This document shows, piece after piece, positions 29,913 through 42,245 of a stretch of DNA of 64,000 nucleotides; position 1 is the first letter of the stretch, and each line of letters opens with the position of its first letter. The stretch is from NCBI GenBank assembly GCA_021582655.1, contig CP091135.1, positions 702,549 through 766,548 of the forward strand, in the 5' to 3' direction. The notes under the pieces were generated by a model. That model did no database searches. It was not told the origin of the DNA and saw only the letters and a list, made by a program, of their open reading frames with translations. The position numbers were made by a program, and so were the translations under genes. Origin of the DNA: Nitrosomonas sp. GTDB lineage: Bacteria; Pseudomonadota; Gammaproteobacteria; Burkholderiales; Nitrosomonadaceae.

Positions 29913-31128
29913 TGTAGTAGTTTAGATTTGATCAGACAGCAGGTCTTGCCAAAACTCGGTTTGATAGAGGCACGAATCTTTATCAACCAAGCACGAAAGC
30001 GCAAAGGAGTAATCCCATGCGCAGTGCTCAACAGAAAGTCATCAAACACAAGAACAAGATTGGTTTACTTAATCCGGCAGCCGAGCTTGGCAATGTATCC
30101 CGTGCCTGCAAGATGATGGGTTTTTCTCGAGATACTTTTATCGCTATCAAGCTGCCGCTGAAACAGGTGGTATTGAGGCTCTGATTGATGCGAATCGGCG
30201 CAAGCCCAACATCAAGAACCGTATTGAAGAAGCTTTGATCGCAGCGGTCACAGCCTTTGCTCCGAAGCAACTGACTTTGGGTCAGATTCGTGTTTCCAAC
30301 GAACTACGCAAACGCGGAATCTTTGCTTCTCCGTCCGGTGTTCGTGCAGTGTGGTTGCAGCAAAGTCCGGAGTCGTTCAAGAAGCGTCTATCAACTTTGG
30401 AGAGGCATATCGCCGAGACCGGAGCGAAGCGGAGCTGATCGAGGCACAGGTGCAGGCATTGGAGAAGAAACAGGACGATGATGTTGCTCATGGCGAGATC
30501 GATACCGCTCACCCTGGGTATCCCGATAGTCAGGATACCTTCTATGCCGGCACTCTTAAGGGCGTGGGACGGATTTATCAGCAGATCTTCGTCAACACTT
30601 ATTCCAAATGGGCGACCGCCAAGCCGTATCACCAAAACACCAATCACATCGGCTGATTTGCTCAATGACCGGGTACTATCGTTCTTTACTGAGCAAGGTA
30701 TGGGCGTCATCCGTATCCTGACCGATCGCGGTACCGAATAGTGCAAAAAACCGGGAAATCACGATAATCCGCTCTATCCGGCTACTTGCCGACATTGAAC
30801 ATTCCAAAACGAAAGCCAATCATCCACAAACCAACGGCATTTGCGAGCGTTTCCACAAACCATCTTACAGGAGTTCTACCAGGGGGCATTCCGGTGCAGG
30901 ATTTATCAGTCCATCGAAGCGTTACAACCCGATCCGGGTGACTGGATAACGTACGACAACAGCACGCACTCATCAGGGCAAGATGTGCGGCAGGCGCGCT
31001 CCGATGCAAACTTCAATTGACGGAAGGAAGGGATGGCACGATAAAATCACCGCTTTGAATGACTGAATTTGATCTGACAGGCACATCGTCTGATCGGGTA
31101 AATGTCAGATCGGGTCTGAATTATTACA
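29913..31128 (+). mobile_element. IS481-like insertion sequence (decayed)
   Basis: About 1216 bp. Its ends form imperfect inverted repeats: TGTAGTAGTTTAGATTTGAT at the left and, reverse-complemented, TGTAATAATTCAGACCCGAT at the right, 19 of the first 26 bases matching. A 7-bp direct repeat TCTTATT flanks it (29906-29912 and 31129-31135), as expected for target duplication. It carries one transposase gene broken by frameshifts. Confidence 0.85.
30017..31020 (+). pseudogene. IS481-family transposase, multiply frameshifted
   Basis: From the ATG at 30017 (MRSAQQKVIKHKNKIG) the reading continues through ELGNVSRACKMMGFSRDTF, then shifts frame near 30139 (a T run one base short), continues as IEALIDANRRKPNIKNRIEE, and shifts again near 30430 and 30640. 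DDE-domain pieces remain (DTYSKWATAK-like, VIRILTDRGTE, HPQTNGICERF). A stop follows LTDRGTE. The gene is clearly non-functional. Confidence 0.9.
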
Positions 31129-31188
31129 TCTTATTGATATGCCTTAATCGCTGTGTTCCATACGCTTCGCGCCTTTAAAATTAACGCA

Positions 31189-31368
31189 TCACACTACTTG
31201 CATCAAAAATACGACAAAGAGCACAATAATAGCAATCAACATTATGAAACTCTTCCAGTCAGATTGAGTATTTGGTAGGTTATTTTTCGCCATCTGCCCT
31301 GCCGCCGGAAATATCATAACAATAAACATTACCAACGCGAGCGCGGCTATTACTTCCATCCAATCCAT
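31189..31368 (-). CDS. Small membrane protein (59 aa)
   Basis: ATG at 31368 to TGA at 31189-31191 encodes a 59-residue protein starting MDWMEVIAALALVMFIVMIF, with a hydrophilic middle (GQMAKNNLPNTQSDWKS) and a second hydrophobic helix at the end (FIMLIAIIVLFVVFLMQVV). Two short helices are predicted. The ribosome-binding site is AAGGAA (in AAAAGGAATGT). The stop codon sits at the edge of MITE copy A, so the C-terminus may have been reshaped by that insertion. The family is not recognised. Confidence 0.6.
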   Translation of the reverse strand: MDWMEVIAALALVMFIVMIFPAAGQMAKNNLPNTQSDWKSFIMLIAIIVLFVVFLMQVV

Positions 31369-31394
31369 ACATTCCTTTTCTTATAAGACACAAA

Positions 31395-31426
31395 CAACAA
31401 AGCCCCTATTTTCCGGGGCTTTGTTG
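31395..31426 (-). terminator. Rho-independent terminator after the BI-1 gene
   Basis: A perfect 12-bp stem CAACAAAGCCCC / GGGGCTTTGTTG with an 8-nt loop, followed on the minus strand by a T-rich stretch (TTTGTG). It lies 22 nt past the BI-1-like gene's stop. Confidence 0.85.
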
Positions 31427-31448
31427 ATGTATTCATTCACTACAATAC

Positions 31449-32120
31449 TTAATCGTCGTTACTCATGATACCTAATAATTGTAACAAGCTAATAAAAATA
31501 TTGAATATTGTCATATACAAGCCAATCGTTGCCAAAACATAGTTGGTCTCTCCGCCATGAATAATCCGACTGGTATCGTACAAAATAAATCCACTCATTA
31601 TCATAATTACCGCTGCGGATATCATTAGAGACATTGCCGGAATCTGCATAAAGATATTTGCGAGTGCAGCAACAAGCACCAATAGGAAACCAACCATCAA
31701 GAATCCCCCTAAGAAACTAAAATCTTTCTTAGTAATTAACACATATGCCGACAATCCCATAAATATCACACCAGTCCCTCCAAAGGCCAACATGATGATA
31801 TTCCCACCATTAGGCAATGAAGCATACATCGTTAATAGTGGCCCTAAACCAAAACCAAGCAATCCGGTAATTAGGAATACAATCCCAACACCCGCTCCGG
31901 AATTAGCGAAACGCGGCAATACAAACATAGCTATCACCATGCCACCAATAACCGAAATCAAATAAGTCATCGGTGGCATTTTCAATAGCATTGAAAGTGC
32001 AGCAGTAAATCCGCTAAATATTAGCGTTAATGACAAAAGCATATATGTATTACGTAGTACTTTATTTATCGCCAATCCAGACGATGATCTCCGCTCGATT
32101 GTTGTAACATTCTCATTCAT
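31449..32120 (-). CDS. Bax inhibitor-1 (BI-1/YccA) family membrane protein
   Basis: 223 aa with seven hydrophobic helices. The BI-1 pattern is visible: INKVLRNTYMLLSLTLIFSG near residue 18, TGLLGFGLGPLL in the middle and YDTSRIIHGGETNYVLATIGLYMTIFNIFISLLQL at the C-terminus, with the conserved Asp of the last helices. E. coli relatives are YccA, an inhibitor of FtsH, and YbhL. It has a GGAGG ribosome-binding site and its own terminator. Confidence 0.92.
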   Translation of the reverse strand: MNENVTTIERRSSSGLAINKVLRNTYMLLSLTLIFSGFTAALSMLLKMPPMTYLISVIGGMVIAMFVLPRFANSGAGVGIVFLITGLLGFGLGPLLTMYASLPNGGNIIMLAFGGTGVIFMGLSAYVLITKKDFSFLGGFLMVGFLLVLVAALANIFMQIPAMSLMISAAVIMIMSGFILYDTSRIIHGGETNYVLATIGLYMTIFNIFISLLQLLGIMSNDD

Positions 32121-32242
32121 AAGAAAGCCTCCGTTTTCTAATTTAATTTAATACTATTCAAGCAAACATTAAGATTACGTTAAGCTTGACATAGTTCCGG
32201 GGATATATCATGACCCGATCCAGATTTTAATGGATAATAGCA

Positions 32243-32677
32243 TCATGATAATTTTGACATCGATAAATTGTAGACTAAATAATAACCACCTCGCTCAATC
32301 AAAGTAACATTAAAATTGATTTCTCCTGCAGAAAAATTCGCTACACCAGAGTAGTTGATACGCTTCTCACCAAACAATGATAACATGCTGATTGTTCTTG
32401 AAAAATCTATTTCCTTAATTGATAAAAAATAACCAAAATTGCGATAAAAATCTAATAAATCCTGAAGCTGCTCTTCATTGATCGCATATTTCGCTTCTGG
32501 TGCCAAATGGAGCAAGAAAATACTTTTTTCCCAACTAGAAATCTCTTTCAAGATCTGAACCACAGCCGGCTCCGCTCCTTTACTGTAATACTCCTTCTCA
32601 CGGCTGGTATGAAAGTACAGCATAGCCATTAACATCAATAGCAATGCCATAATCAAGCGAAGTGTTTGTATTTGCAT
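32243..32677 (-). CDS. Hypothetical membrane-anchored protein
   Basis: 144 aa. One N-terminal helix (LIMALLLMLMAMLYF) anchors a domain of about 120 residues with alternating helix and strand (EEQLQDLLDFYRNFGYFLSIKEIDF, YSGVANFSAGEINFNVTLIERGGYYLVYNLS). I do not recognise it. It follows ruvB after 19 nt and is probably at the end of the ruvC-ruvA-ruvB transcript. Confidence 0.65.
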   Translation of the reverse strand: MQIQTLRLIMALLLMLMAMLYFHTSREKEYYSKGAEPAVVQILKEISSWEKSIFLLHLAPEAKYAINEEQLQDLLDFYRNFGYFLSIKEIDFSRTISMLSLFGEKRINYSGVANFSAGEINFNVTLIERGGYYLVYNLSMSKLS

Positions 32678-32696
32678 CTTCTTTAACCTTTTGCCG

Positions 32697-33749
32697 CTAA
32701 ATAAACTTATCGGTACTTTCCCAAAGATCGCTGGTTAATTCCGTTTCTGAAATTTCCAATCCAAAATGTTGGTAAGTAAGCTGCGTTGCCATTCGACCGC
32801 GTGGTGTACGCTTCAAATAGCCTTGTTGAATTAAATACGGCTCAAGTAGTTCTTCGATCGTATCACGCTCCTCACTGATCGCAGCCGCTAAATTCTCAAC
32901 GCCAACCGGCCCCCCATTAAATTTTTTTATTACGGCCAGCAGCAATTTACGATCAAGTAAATCCAAGCCAAGTTGATCCACATCGAGCATTTTCAAAGCT
33001 TCATCAGCTATGGAACTGGTTATTTCCCCTTCAGCTTTTACTTCAGCATAATCGCGAACGCGGCGTAGTAATCGATTGGCTATACGTGGTGTTCCTCTGG
33101 ATCGGCGTGCAACTTCAGCTGCACCATCGGCGGATATTCGCACTTTTAATAACTGCGCTGATCGGAACACAATTTCTCCCAATTCCGCAGGGGTATAGTA
33201 TTCAAGACGCGATACGATACCAAATCGATCGCGCAGCGGATTGGTTAGCATACCAGCGCGAGTCGTAGCACCAATCAAAGTAAAAGCCGGCAAATCCAAC
33301 TTCACCGATCTTGCTGCCGGTCCCTCTCCGATCATAATGTCCAGCTGATAATCTTCAAGCGCGGGATACAAAATTTCTTCCACTAACGGTGCAAGCCGGT
33401 GAATTTCATCTATAAACAAAACATCATTTGACTCAAGATTCGATAACAGCGCCGCCAAATCCCCGGGACGTTCAAGTACTGGGCCGGATGTCTGCTTCAA
33501 ATTGACCCCCATTTCATGTGCGATAATATGCGCAAGCGTCGTTTTGCCTAGACCTGGTGGCCCGAATAACAATACATGATCGAGCGCTTCCCGTCGCTTT
33601 CGTGCTGCCAAAATAAATATCTGCAGCTGTTCTCTAATTTTTTCCTGCCCTACATACTCATCCAGCCGTTTAGGACGTAACGCTCTTTCAAGTATCACTT
33701 CCTGCTGCGATGAAGCTGCTGTAGTTACTATTCGTTCCGTTTCTATCAT
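32697..33749 (-). CDS. ruvB: Holliday junction branch migration helicase RuvB
   Basis: 350 aa AAA+ motor that drives branch migration with RuvA. Walker [11 protein letters not shown] (residues 64-73), Walker [10 protein letters not shown], sensor GATTRAG, arginine-finger region and the C-terminal winged helix ending RTPRGRMAT are all seen. It follows ruvA after 13 nt in the ruvC-ruvA-ruvB order. Confidence 0.97.
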   Translation of the reverse strand: MIETERIVTTAASSQQEVILERALRPKRLDEYVGQEKIREQLQIFILAARKRREALDHVLLFGPPGLGKTTLAHIIAHEMGVNLKQTSGPVLERPGDLAALLSNLESNDVLFIDEIHRLAPLVEEILYPALEDYQLDIMIGEGPAARSVKLDLPAFTLIGATTRAGMLTNPLRDRFGIVSRLEYYTPAELGEIVFRSAQLLKVRISADGAAEVARRSRGTPRIANRLLRRVRDYAEVKAEGEITSSIADEALKMLDVDQLGLDLLDRKLLLAVIKKFNGGPVGVENLAAAISEERDTIEELLEPYLIQQGYLKRTPRGRMATQLTYQHFGLEISETELTSDLWESTDKFI

Positions 33750-33762
33750 CGAGATATGTCAG

Positions 33763-34350
33763 TCAAACTTTTTCCTTAGAAAGTAACTGCAATGCATACC
33801 TGATACCATCTGATACCGACGCATGCGGCGGCAATTGCCTCATCGCCCAATCGACTTCCTGTTCTTTGTACCCAAGAGACATTAATGCATATTGAATGTC
33901 ATCCAGCTGTTCTGATTGCCGGATATCATCCGCGCTATTCATATCCACCAAACGCAGCTTATCACGAAGTTCCAGCAATAAGCGCTCAGCTGTTTTTTTT
34001 CCAATCCCCGGAATTCTGACCAACTTTGCTGTCTGCTGTTGTCTAATCGCCAGTTGCAATTCAGTTACACTCATTCCTGACAACAGCGCGAGCCCTGTTC
34101 TAACACCAATACCTGATATTTTGACCAATTGCCTGAACATGAGTCGCTCGGACTCCTTTGAAAATCCGAACAGTTGATGCATATCTTCACGGATCACGAG
34201 ATGCGTATGAAGCGAGATTGTTGAACCCACGGATGGTAATTCGCAAAATGTGCTCATAGGAACATCTATTTCATAACCGATACCCTGAACATTGAGCAGT
34301 ATTTGCGGGGGATTTTTTTCCAGCAACACCCCCGTTATCCACCCAATCAT
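33763..34350 (-). CDS. ruvA: Holliday junction-binding protein RuvA
   Basis: 195 aa from the ATG at 34350 ([15 protein letters not shown]). The longer open frame upstream overlaps ruvC and is not RuvA-like. Domain I (OB fold), the helix-hairpin-helix pair [16 protein letters not shown] and [23 protein letters not shown], and the C-terminal RuvB-binding domain are present. The start overlaps the ruvC stop (ATGA). Confidence 0.96.
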   Translation of the reverse strand: MIGWITGVLLEKNPPQILLNVQGIGYEIDVPMSTFCELPSVGSTISLHTHLVIREDMHQLFGFSKESERLMFRQLVKISGIGVRTGLALLSGMSVTELQLAIRQQQTAKLVRIPGIGKKTAERLLLELRDKLRLVDMNSADDIRQSEQLDDIQYALMSLGYKEQEVDWAMRQLPPHASVSDGIRYALQLLSKEKV

Positions 34351-34871
34351 GACCATCGACCTCGCCGTACGCGAAAACTCAATGCTGAAAATCTGCCCAA
34401 TCCTAATCCTCCGTGAGCATGACAAATGGCACAAGCCAAAGCATCAGCAGCATCCATGCCTGGTTCCGTTGCTAAAACCAACAATTTTTTGACCATCAAT
34501 TGAACTTGATTTTTATGCGCATGACCATTTCCAACCACTGCTTGCTTAATTTGCAATGCAGTATATTCAGCAACTATTAGATTATTTATAACTGCTGCAC
34601 AAATTGCCGCTCCCCGCGCTTGCCCCAATAATAATGTCGAGCGTGGATTGCTATTTACAAAAACCTGCTCGATTGCAGCCTGCTCTGGGCGATATTCGGT
34701 GATAATTTGATTTAAATTTTCAACGATTACTTTGATTCGAGCAGGCAAATCACCCGGTTGCGTTCTGACGCATCCGCTTATTAAGTAGTTCAGCTGATCA
34801 CCTTTTTTCTCTATGATGCCAAACCCCGTCGATCGCAACCCTGGATCAATTCCGATTATACGAATTTTAAT
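34347..34871 (-). CDS. ruvC: Holliday junction resolvase RuvC (non-canonical start)
   Basis: 174 aa if started at the ATT at 34871 (or 172 from the ATT at 34865). The frame encodes [19 protein letters not shown] with the catalytic Asp of GIDPG, then [10 protein letters not shown] (catalytic Glu) and [12 protein letters not shown] (last acidic pair). Upstream of GIDPG the frame reaches a TAA without any ATG, GTG or TTG. The first conventional start (TTG at 34838) would delete the catalytic Asp. The usual RuvC length is about 173 aa. An ATT start, or a sequence error, is implied. Confidence 0.9.
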   Translation of the reverse strand: MKIRIIGIDPGLRSTGFGIIEKKGDQLNYLISGCVRTQPGDLPARIKVIVENLNQIITEYRPEQAAIEQVFVNSNPRSTLLLGQARGAAICAAVINNLIVAEYTALQIKQAVVGNGHAHKNQVQLMVKKLLVLATEPGMDAADALACAICHAHGGLGLGRFSALSFRVRRGRWS

Positions 34872-34889
34872 TTCCGATCTAACCCAGTG

Positions 34890-35615
34890 TTATTCCGCAA
34901 ATACGGCAGTAGTATAGACACTCTGCACATCGTCTAAATTTTCCAATGCATCGATTAATTTCTGCATTTTCATAGCTTCTTCACCGGCTAAAACAATCTC
35001 GCTCACCGGTTGCATTGTAATTTCCGCAAAATCAGCTTTGAATCCAGATTTCTCCATACTACTTTTACATGTTGCAAAATCTTGCGCCATCGTGATTACC
35101 TCTATACTACCGTCATCATGCACGACAACATCCTCGGCGTTATTATCGAGCGCGACCTCCATGATTTTTTCTTCGTTTGTATCCGGGGCATATATTAACT
35201 GTCCACAGTGCTTAAAAAGAAAGCTCACAGAACCATCCGTGCCAAGATTGCCACCGTATTTGGTGAATGCATGCCTGACATCCGAAACGGTTCTTACACG
35301 ATTATCTGTCATGCAATCGACCATAACTGCCGCACCCGCTATGCCGTAGCCTTCATATCTAATTTCTTCGTAATCGACACCATTCAGTGTACCGCTACCT
35401 CTCTTAATCGCGCGATCTATATTATCTTTAGACATATTTTGATCATACGCTTTTTCCATTGCCAGCCTCAGCCGCGGATTACTATCAGGATCGCCGCCTC
35501 CTAATCGGGCAGCAACTGTAATTTCTTTTATCAGCCGCGTAAAAACTTTACCCTTTCTGGCATCTTGTGCTGCTTTTTTATGTTTAATATTTGCCCATTT
35601 GCTGTGTCCTGCCAT
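34890..35615 (-). CDS. YebC/PmpR-family protein
   Basis: 241 aa; [23 protein letters not shown] is the family signature. YebC-type proteins are either transcriptional regulators or, by recent work on related proteins, translation factors for proline-rich stretches. The ruvC neighbour is the classic context (yebC-ruvC-ruvA-ruvB). It has a complete three-domain length. Confidence 0.95.
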   Translation of the reverse strand: MAGHSKWANIKHKKAAQDARKGKVFTRLIKEITVAARLGGGDPDSNPRLRLAMEKAYDQNMSKDNIDRAIKRGSGTLNGVDYEEIRYEGYGIAGAAVMVDCMTDNRVRTVSDVRHAFTKYGGNLGTDGSVSFLFKHCGQLIYAPDTNEEKIMEVALDNNAEDVVVHDDGSIEVITMAQDFATCKSSMEKSGFKADFAEITMQPVSEIVLAGEEAMKMQKLIDALENLDDVQSVYTTAVFAE

Positions 35616-35720
35616 AAGCTGGTGAATACTCCATATTTGGTTTCGAAAAGATGCTTCAACAATAATGGTAACACTTCATTGGCACTTCGTCTTTTCTATG
35701 AATGGAAATACATATAAAAA

Positions 35721-35747
35721 AAAAAGGCGACTTATGTCGCCTTTTTT
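35721..35747 (-). terminator. Terminator of the atp operon
   Basis: Stem AAAAAGGCGAC / GTCGCCTTTTTT with a TTAT loop and A/T runs on both sides, so it can act in both directions. It lies about 15 nt after the atpC stop. Confidence 0.9.
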
Positions 35748-35760
35748 ATTCTGTTAGCTA

Positions 35761-36186
35761 TCAATGCTTGCCACGCTTTCTTAACTTTTCAATCGCCGCT
35801 AATTGAGCCATCGCTTCGATAAGCTCAGCCTGTGCTTTTGCATAATCTAATTCAGATTGCCGGTTTTTCATCGCATCTTCTGCTGCACGTTTAGCTTCAA
35901 TTGCCTTTGCTTCATCAAGATCATGGCTACGTACCGCAGTGTCCGCCAAAATCGTAACAACATCTGGCTGAACTTCCAACATACCGCCTGATACATAAAT
36001 TACTTCTTCTTCCTTTAATTGTGCTTTTACTCTGACCATACCCGATTTTATTTTTGTCAACATCGGTGCATGAAAGGGATAAATACCCACTTCTCCCATT
36101 TGCGCAGGAGCTACTAAAAATTCAACCGGGCCCGAATAAATTGATTCTTCCGCACTGACGATATCTAGATGAAAAACTGTACCCAT
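35761..36186 (-). CDS. atpC: ATP synthase F1 epsilon subunit
   Basis: 141 aa. The beta-sandwich N-terminal domain ([39 protein letters not shown]) and the helical C-terminal domain ([28 protein letters not shown]) are typical. It couples rotation of the central stalk and can inhibit ATP hydrolysis. Last gene of the operon. Confidence 0.97.
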   Translation of the reverse strand: MGTVFHLDIVSAEESIYSGPVEFLVAPAQMGEVGIYPFHAPMLTKIKSGMVRVKAQLKEEEVIYVSGGMLEVQPDVVTILADTAVRSHDLDEAKAIEAKRAAEDAMKNRQSELDYAKAQAELIEAMAQLAAIEKLRKRGKH

Positions 36187-36200
36187 TAATCTACCCGTAT

Positions 36201-37589
<1,389 letters not shown>

Positions 37590-37612
37590 CTAACTTTTAT
37601 ATCCAAAAAAAA

Positions 37613-38497
37613 TCAAACTGCTGCCGCGCCACCAACAATCTCTGACAATTCTTTTGTAATTGCTGCTTGTCGAGATTTATTGTAAATCAATGTTAATTCA
37701 TCAATGACATTTCCGGCGTTATCTGAAGCAGCTTTCATAGCCACCATCCTTGCTGATTGTTCGGAAGCCATATTTTCGGCGACTGCCTGATAAATAATTG
37801 CCTCGACATACCGTACCATAACATCATCTATTACAGATTTTGCCTCCGGTTCATAGATGTAATCCCATGGCAATTTAGACTTATCATTACCTTCTTTGCT
37901 GCTCTTCATACGCTCATCCGTCAACGGCAGTAATTGCTCCATTACCGGCTCTTGTTTCATTGTGTTGACGAAACAATTATAAAAAAGATATACACGATCA
38001 AATCTATCTTGCGAATAGCCATCAAGTATAACCTTTACCGCGCCGATCAATTTCCCAATATCCGGAGTATCGCCAAGTCCGGTTACCTGAGAAACTACAC
38101 TTGCGCCAATCCTACTCATAAACCCAAGACCTTTATTTCCGATGCAGCAAACTTCGATTTGCTCTCCTTCCGCCTGCCACGCCTTCATTTGGTTGATCGT
38201 TTTTCTCAATACATTAGTATTTAATCCGCCACAAAGACCCTTATCGGACGTCACAACAATAATTCCAATCCGTTTTACTGTATCCCGGGTTATTAGAAAA
38301 GAATGACGATACTCTGTGTTTGCCTTACTCATATGGGCCGCAACATTACGTATTTTTTCACCATAAGGTCGCGCCTTTTTCATCCGCTCTTGCGCTTTCC
38401 GCATCTTGGATGCAGCAACCATTTCCATGGCCCGCGTTATCTTTTGCGTATTTTTTACGCTCTTAATTTTGTTGCGAATTTCTCTGCTGCCGGCCAT
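37613..38497 (-). CDS. atpG: ATP synthase F1 gamma subunit
   Basis: 294 aa central-stalk coiled coil. The N-terminal helix [31 protein letters not shown] and the C-terminal [34 protein letters not shown] form the rotor shaft. [14 protein letters not shown] is the conserved core segment. Confidence 0.97.
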   Translation of the reverse strand: MAGSREIRNKIKSVKNTQKITRAMEMVAASKMRKAQERMKKARPYGEKIRNVAAHMSKANTEYRHSFLITRDTVKRIGIIVVTSDKGLCGGLNTNVLRKTINQMKAWQAEGEQIEVCCIGNKGLGFMSRIGASVVSQVTGLGDTPDIGKLIGAVKVILDGYSQDRFDRVYLFYNCFVNTMKQEPVMEQLLPLTDERMKSSKEGNDKSKLPWDYIYEPEAKSVIDDVMVRYVEAIIYQAVAENMASEQSARMVAMKAASDNAGNVIDELTLIYNKSRQAAITKELSEIVGGAAAV

Positions 38498-38500
38498 TTT

Positions 38501-40042
38501 TTAATAAGTTCCGTGTTGCTTAAATTCTTGAATTGCTGCAGCCAATTCCTTTTCAGTATCTGCCACTAATTCCTTAGTCTGCTCTATTTTATCCAGAATT
38601 GCACCATGCTGACTGCGAATATAGCTTTTCAGCGCCGATTCAAAAGCCAGCGCTCTTTTAACATCAATATCGTCATAATAACCATTATTGATCGCAAACA
38701 ACGTCAAAGCCATTTCCGAAACGCTCAATGTCGCATACTGCGATTGCTTCATTAATTCGGTTGCCATCTTCCCGCGTTCCAGCTGCTTCCTCGTCGCCTC
38801 ATCAAGATCAGATGCAAATTGCGCAAATGCGGCCAATTCACGATATTGTGCCAATGCCAAGCGAATCCCCCCTCCCAATTTCTTGATGACTTTCGTCTGC
38901 GCCGCACCACCTACACGAGAAACCGACACACCCGCGTTAATCGCCGGACGTATACCCGCATTAAACAAATCAGTTTCCAAAAATATTTGCCCATCCGTAA
39001 TCGAAATTACATTTGTAGGCACAAAAGCGGTTACGTCACCTGCTTGTGTTTCAATAATCGGAAGTGCCGTCAATGAGCCAGTTTTCCCTTTGACTGCACC
39101 ATTGGTCGCTTTTTCCACATATTCAGGATTGACACGTGCCGCTCTCTCGAGCAGGCGTGAATGCAAATAAAAGACATCGCCTGGATATGCTTCTCGCCCA
39201 GGTGGGCGCCTAAGAAGCAAAGAAATCTGCCGATACGCCCACGCTTGTTTAGTCAAATCATCATAAATAATCAGTGCATCAGCACCCTTGTCTCGAAAAT
39301 ACTCGCCCATGGTACAGCCAGAGTATGGCGCTATAAACTGCATTGCTGCCGACTCTGACGCTGTTGCCGCTACGACAATGGTGTATTCCATGGCACCATG
39401 CTCTTCCAATTTGCGCACAACATTTGCAATCGAAGACGCTTTCTGTCCAACCGCAACATAGATGCATAGCATATTTTGACCTTTTTGGTTCAAAATAGCA
39501 TCAATTGCCACAGCCGTCTTACCGGTTTGACGATCGCCAATGATTAATTCCCGCTGCCCACGCCCAACCGGCACCATCGAATCTATCGCCTTCAAGCCGG
39601 TTTGTACAGGTTGATCCACCGATTGCCTCCAAATGACACCTGGTGCAATTTTCTCGATGGGCTCATGTTTTGTCGCGGTAATTGGCCCTTTTCCGTCGAT
39701 TGGCTGTCCCAACGCATTGACAACACGCCCTAACAACCCTTCCCCCACCGGAACCTCAAGAATTCTCCCCGTACATTTTACTGTATCACCTTCAGTAATA
39801 TGCTCATATGTACCCAGAATAACCGCACCAACCGAATCTCGCTCCAAATTCAAAGCCAATCCAAATGTATTACCGGGGAACTCCAGCATCTCACCTTGCA
39901 TAACATCGGATAGACCGTGAATACGCACGATACCATCTGTTACCGAAACGATAGTTCCTTGTGTACGAACTTCGGCCGTATCAGCAAGGCCTTCTATTCT
40001 TTTTTTAATCAACTCACTGATTTCGGATGGATTTAACTGCAT
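38501..40042 (-). CDS. atpA: ATP synthase F1 alpha subunit
   Basis: 513 aa regulatory nucleotide-binding subunit. Walker [14 protein letters not shown] near residue 170, the arginine-finger region [34 protein letters not shown], and the N-terminal membrane-stalk-binding helix are present. The stop is 3 nt from the atpG start, suggesting tight coupling. Confidence 0.98.
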   Translation of the reverse strand: MQLNPSEISELIKKRIEGLADTAEVRTQGTIVSVTDGIVRIHGLSDVMQGEMLEFPGNTFGLALNLERDSVGAVILGTYEHITEGDTVKCTGRILEVPVGEGLLGRVVNALGQPIDGKGPITATKHEPIEKIAPGVIWRQSVDQPVQTGLKAIDSMVPVGRGQRELIIGDRQTGKTAVAIDAILNQKGQNMLCIYVAVGQKASSIANVVRKLEEHGAMEYTIVVAATASESAAMQFIAPYSGCTMGEYFRDKGADALIIYDDLTKQAWAYRQISLLLRRPPGREAYPGDVFYLHSRLLERAARVNPEYVEKATNGAVKGKTGSLTALPIIETQAGDVTAFVPTNVISITDGQIFLETDLFNAGIRPAINAGVSVSRVGGAAQTKVIKKLGGGIRLALAQYRELAAFAQFASDLDEATRKQLERGKMATELMKQSQYATLSVSEMALTLFAINNGYYDDIDVKRALAFESALKSYIRSQHGAILDKIEQTKELVADTEKELAAAIQEFKQHGTY

Positions 40043-40054
40043 TTCATTTAACTC

Positions 40055-40591
40055 CTAGCTTTTAAGGGCAATGGCCATCGCTTCTAACTTTCCATGTACT
40101 GAAGCATCAATTATTTCATCACCTATCTCAATCTTCACTCCGCCAATTAGAGCTGAATCAACGATTACATTTGCCTCTATTTTTCGTTTGAATTTATGCT
40201 CCAATTCACGAACCAATTTTTCCAGCTGACTGCTATCCAATTTGAATGCACTAACTATTCTGGCTTCCAGCACACCCTCATGTCGTGCCTTGAAATCCTC
40301 ATATAATTGGCTCACTTGCAACAAAATTTGCACGCGCCTATTTTCCACCATGAGATTAATGAAATTATGAGCTTCATTATTGAATTTACGACCACCGAGC
40401 TCAAATATTAGATCTCTTAATTGCTTAATAGACACCAATGGATTACCGATTAAAAATTTCACACGCTCATTCTCTGCGATCTCTGCAGCCAGCTTTAATG
40501 TACTTGACCATTCCGCCAAAGTATCGCTTGCTACCGCAAGCTTATAGACCGCTTCCGCATATGGTCTTGCAACTGTTATCGCCTCAGCCAT
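40055..40591 (-). CDS. atpH: ATP synthase delta subunit
   Basis: 178 aa peripheral-stalk protein joining the alpha subunits to the b dimer. ARPYAEAVYKLA at the N-terminus and the C-terminal VIVDSALIGGVKIEIGDEIIDASVHGKLE are the OSCP/delta signature. The start overlaps the atpF stop by one base. Confidence 0.96.
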   Translation of the reverse strand: MAEAITVARPYAEAVYKLAVASDTLAEWSSTLKLAAEIAENERVKFLIGNPLVSIKQLRDLIFELGGRKFNNEAHNFINLMVENRRVQILLQVSQLYEDFKARHEGVLEARIVSAFKLDSSQLEKLVRELEHKFKRKIEANVIVDSALIGGVKIEIGDEIIDASVHGKLEAMAIALKS

Positions 40592-41064
40592 TATTTTAAG
40601 TCTTCCTGTATCGCGCTCAACAAATCAGCATGAACTTTCGAATCCACTTCTCTACGCAAAATTTTCGCCGCACCTGCCACAGCAAGTTCGGCAACTTGAT
40701 ATCTTAGCGTCTCCTTCGCACTAAATACCTCATGCTCTATTTCTGCTTTGGCGCCAGCAACAATACGACCACTCTCTTCTTTTGCCGCTTTCTTGGCTTC
40801 CTCAATAATTTCGGAGGCTCTTTTCTCAGCTTGCAGGATTATTTCAGCAGCTTGTTGCTTAGCTTCTTTTAATACTGTCGACGATCGCTGACTTGCCAAC
40901 TCCAATTCATGTCTGCCGCGCTCACCGGCCGCCAATCCATCCGCAATTGTTTTTTGGCGCTCTTCTATCGCCCGTAAGAGTGGTGGCCATACAAACCTAA
41001 CCGTAAACCAAATAAAAACCGAGAAAGCGATTGCTTGCGAAATTAAAGTAAAATTAATATTCAT
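40591..41064 (-). CDS. atpF: ATP synthase F0 subunit b
   Basis: 157 aa. One N-terminal membrane helix ([25 protein letters not shown]) and a long charged coiled coil that dimerises as the peripheral stalk. It normally works as a homodimer; no second b/b' gene is seen in this operon. Confidence 0.96.
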   Translation of the reverse strand: MNINFTLISQAIAFSVFIWFTVRFVWPPLLRAIEERQKTIADGLAAGERGRHELELASQRSSTVLKEAKQQAAEIILQAEKRASEIIEEAKKAAKEESGRIVAGAKAEIEHEVFSAKETLRYQVAELAVAGAAKILRREVDSKVHADLLSAIQEDLK

Positions 41065-41097
41065 AACAAGCCTATATTTTTAATGATGCTGCGCAAC

Positions 41098-41382
<285 letters not shown>

Positions 41383-41420
41383 CTAATTTAGATTAATAAA
41401 CGATACAACCAATAATGAAT

Positions 41421-42230
41421 TTAATGCGACTCATGCGCCATAGCGATATACACAACCGTCAGCATCATGAATATGAATGCCTGAAGCGTCACCACCAGTA
41501 TATGAAAGATTGCCCAACCCGCACCTAAAATTGCCCCAAAAACCGTTCCAGAAATACCAGTTGCCGCCCACATACCTAAGAGTAGAAAAATAACTTCGCC
41601 TGCATAGATATTTCCGAACAAGCGCAACGAATGCGACAATGGCTTGGACACATATTCAATAAAATTGAATAACAGATTCAGTATCCACACGGCCGGGCTC
41701 TTACCGAACGGCGTACAAAACAACTCATGCAACCAGCCCCCCAACCCCTTAACTTTCACATTAAAGAACAACATCAAAATCCACACCGAAAGCGCTAAAG
41801 CAAATGTTGTATTGATATCAGTTGTAGGCACAATCTTCCAATTATGAAGCCCAAACACATTTTCTAAAATCTTAGCCGTAATATCAATAGGAAGAATATC
41901 CATCGTATTCATCATCAATATCCACACAAATACCGTTAACGCCATTGGCGCAACCAATGTATGGCGATTACCGTGAAATATGTTTTTTACTTCTTTATCG
42001 ATAAAATCAACAGCAAGCTCCACAAAGGCCTGAGTTTTCGAAGGCACACCGGAAGTTGCTTTACGCACCACCAGCCAAATAAAACCCAAACTCAACATAC
42101 CCAATATTACGGAGGTTACCAGTGTATCAACATGAAGAACCCAGAAAGAACCTTCTCTTATCTGAGCTGTTAAATATGTAAGATGATGATCTATATACGA
42201 TGATGGGGTTAGTTCTATTTCTGATGCCAT
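41421..42230 (-). CDS. atpB: ATP synthase F0 subunit a
   Basis: 269 aa membrane protein forming the proton half-channels. The essential Arg lies in [20 protein letters not shown]; the last helix [17 protein letters not shown] carries the conserved polar residues. Complete. Confidence 0.97.
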   Translation of the reverse strand: MASEIELTPSSYIDHHLTYLTAQIREGSFWVLHVDTLVTSVILGMLSLGFIWLVVRKATSGVPSKTQAFVELAVDFIDKEVKNIFHGNRHTLVAPMALTVFVWILMMNTMDILPIDITAKILENVFGLHNWKIVPTTDINTTFALALSVWILMLFFNVKVKGLGGWLHELFCTPFGKSPAVWILNLLFNFIEYVSKPLSHSLRLFGNIYAGEVIFLLLGMWAATGISGTVFGAILGAGWAIFHILVVTLQAFIFMMLTVVYIAMAHESH

Positions 42231-42245
42231 GGGTTACTCTAACAA

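Larger units (their letters stand above)
29839..31190. mobile_element. MITE-like element copy A, split by an IS481 insertion
   Basis: The two halves 29839-29912 and 31136-about 31190 join, after removal of the IS481 and one 7-bp repeat, into a roughly 130-bp sequence. On the minus strand it follows the copy at 47431: a GCGTTAATT end, then GGAACACAGCGA, ATCAATAAGACGAATAAGAAGG, and GCTCGTGCAAGTCAATTAATCAGC at the other end. The ends are more degenerate than in the other copies, so it is probably older. Confidence 0.7.
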
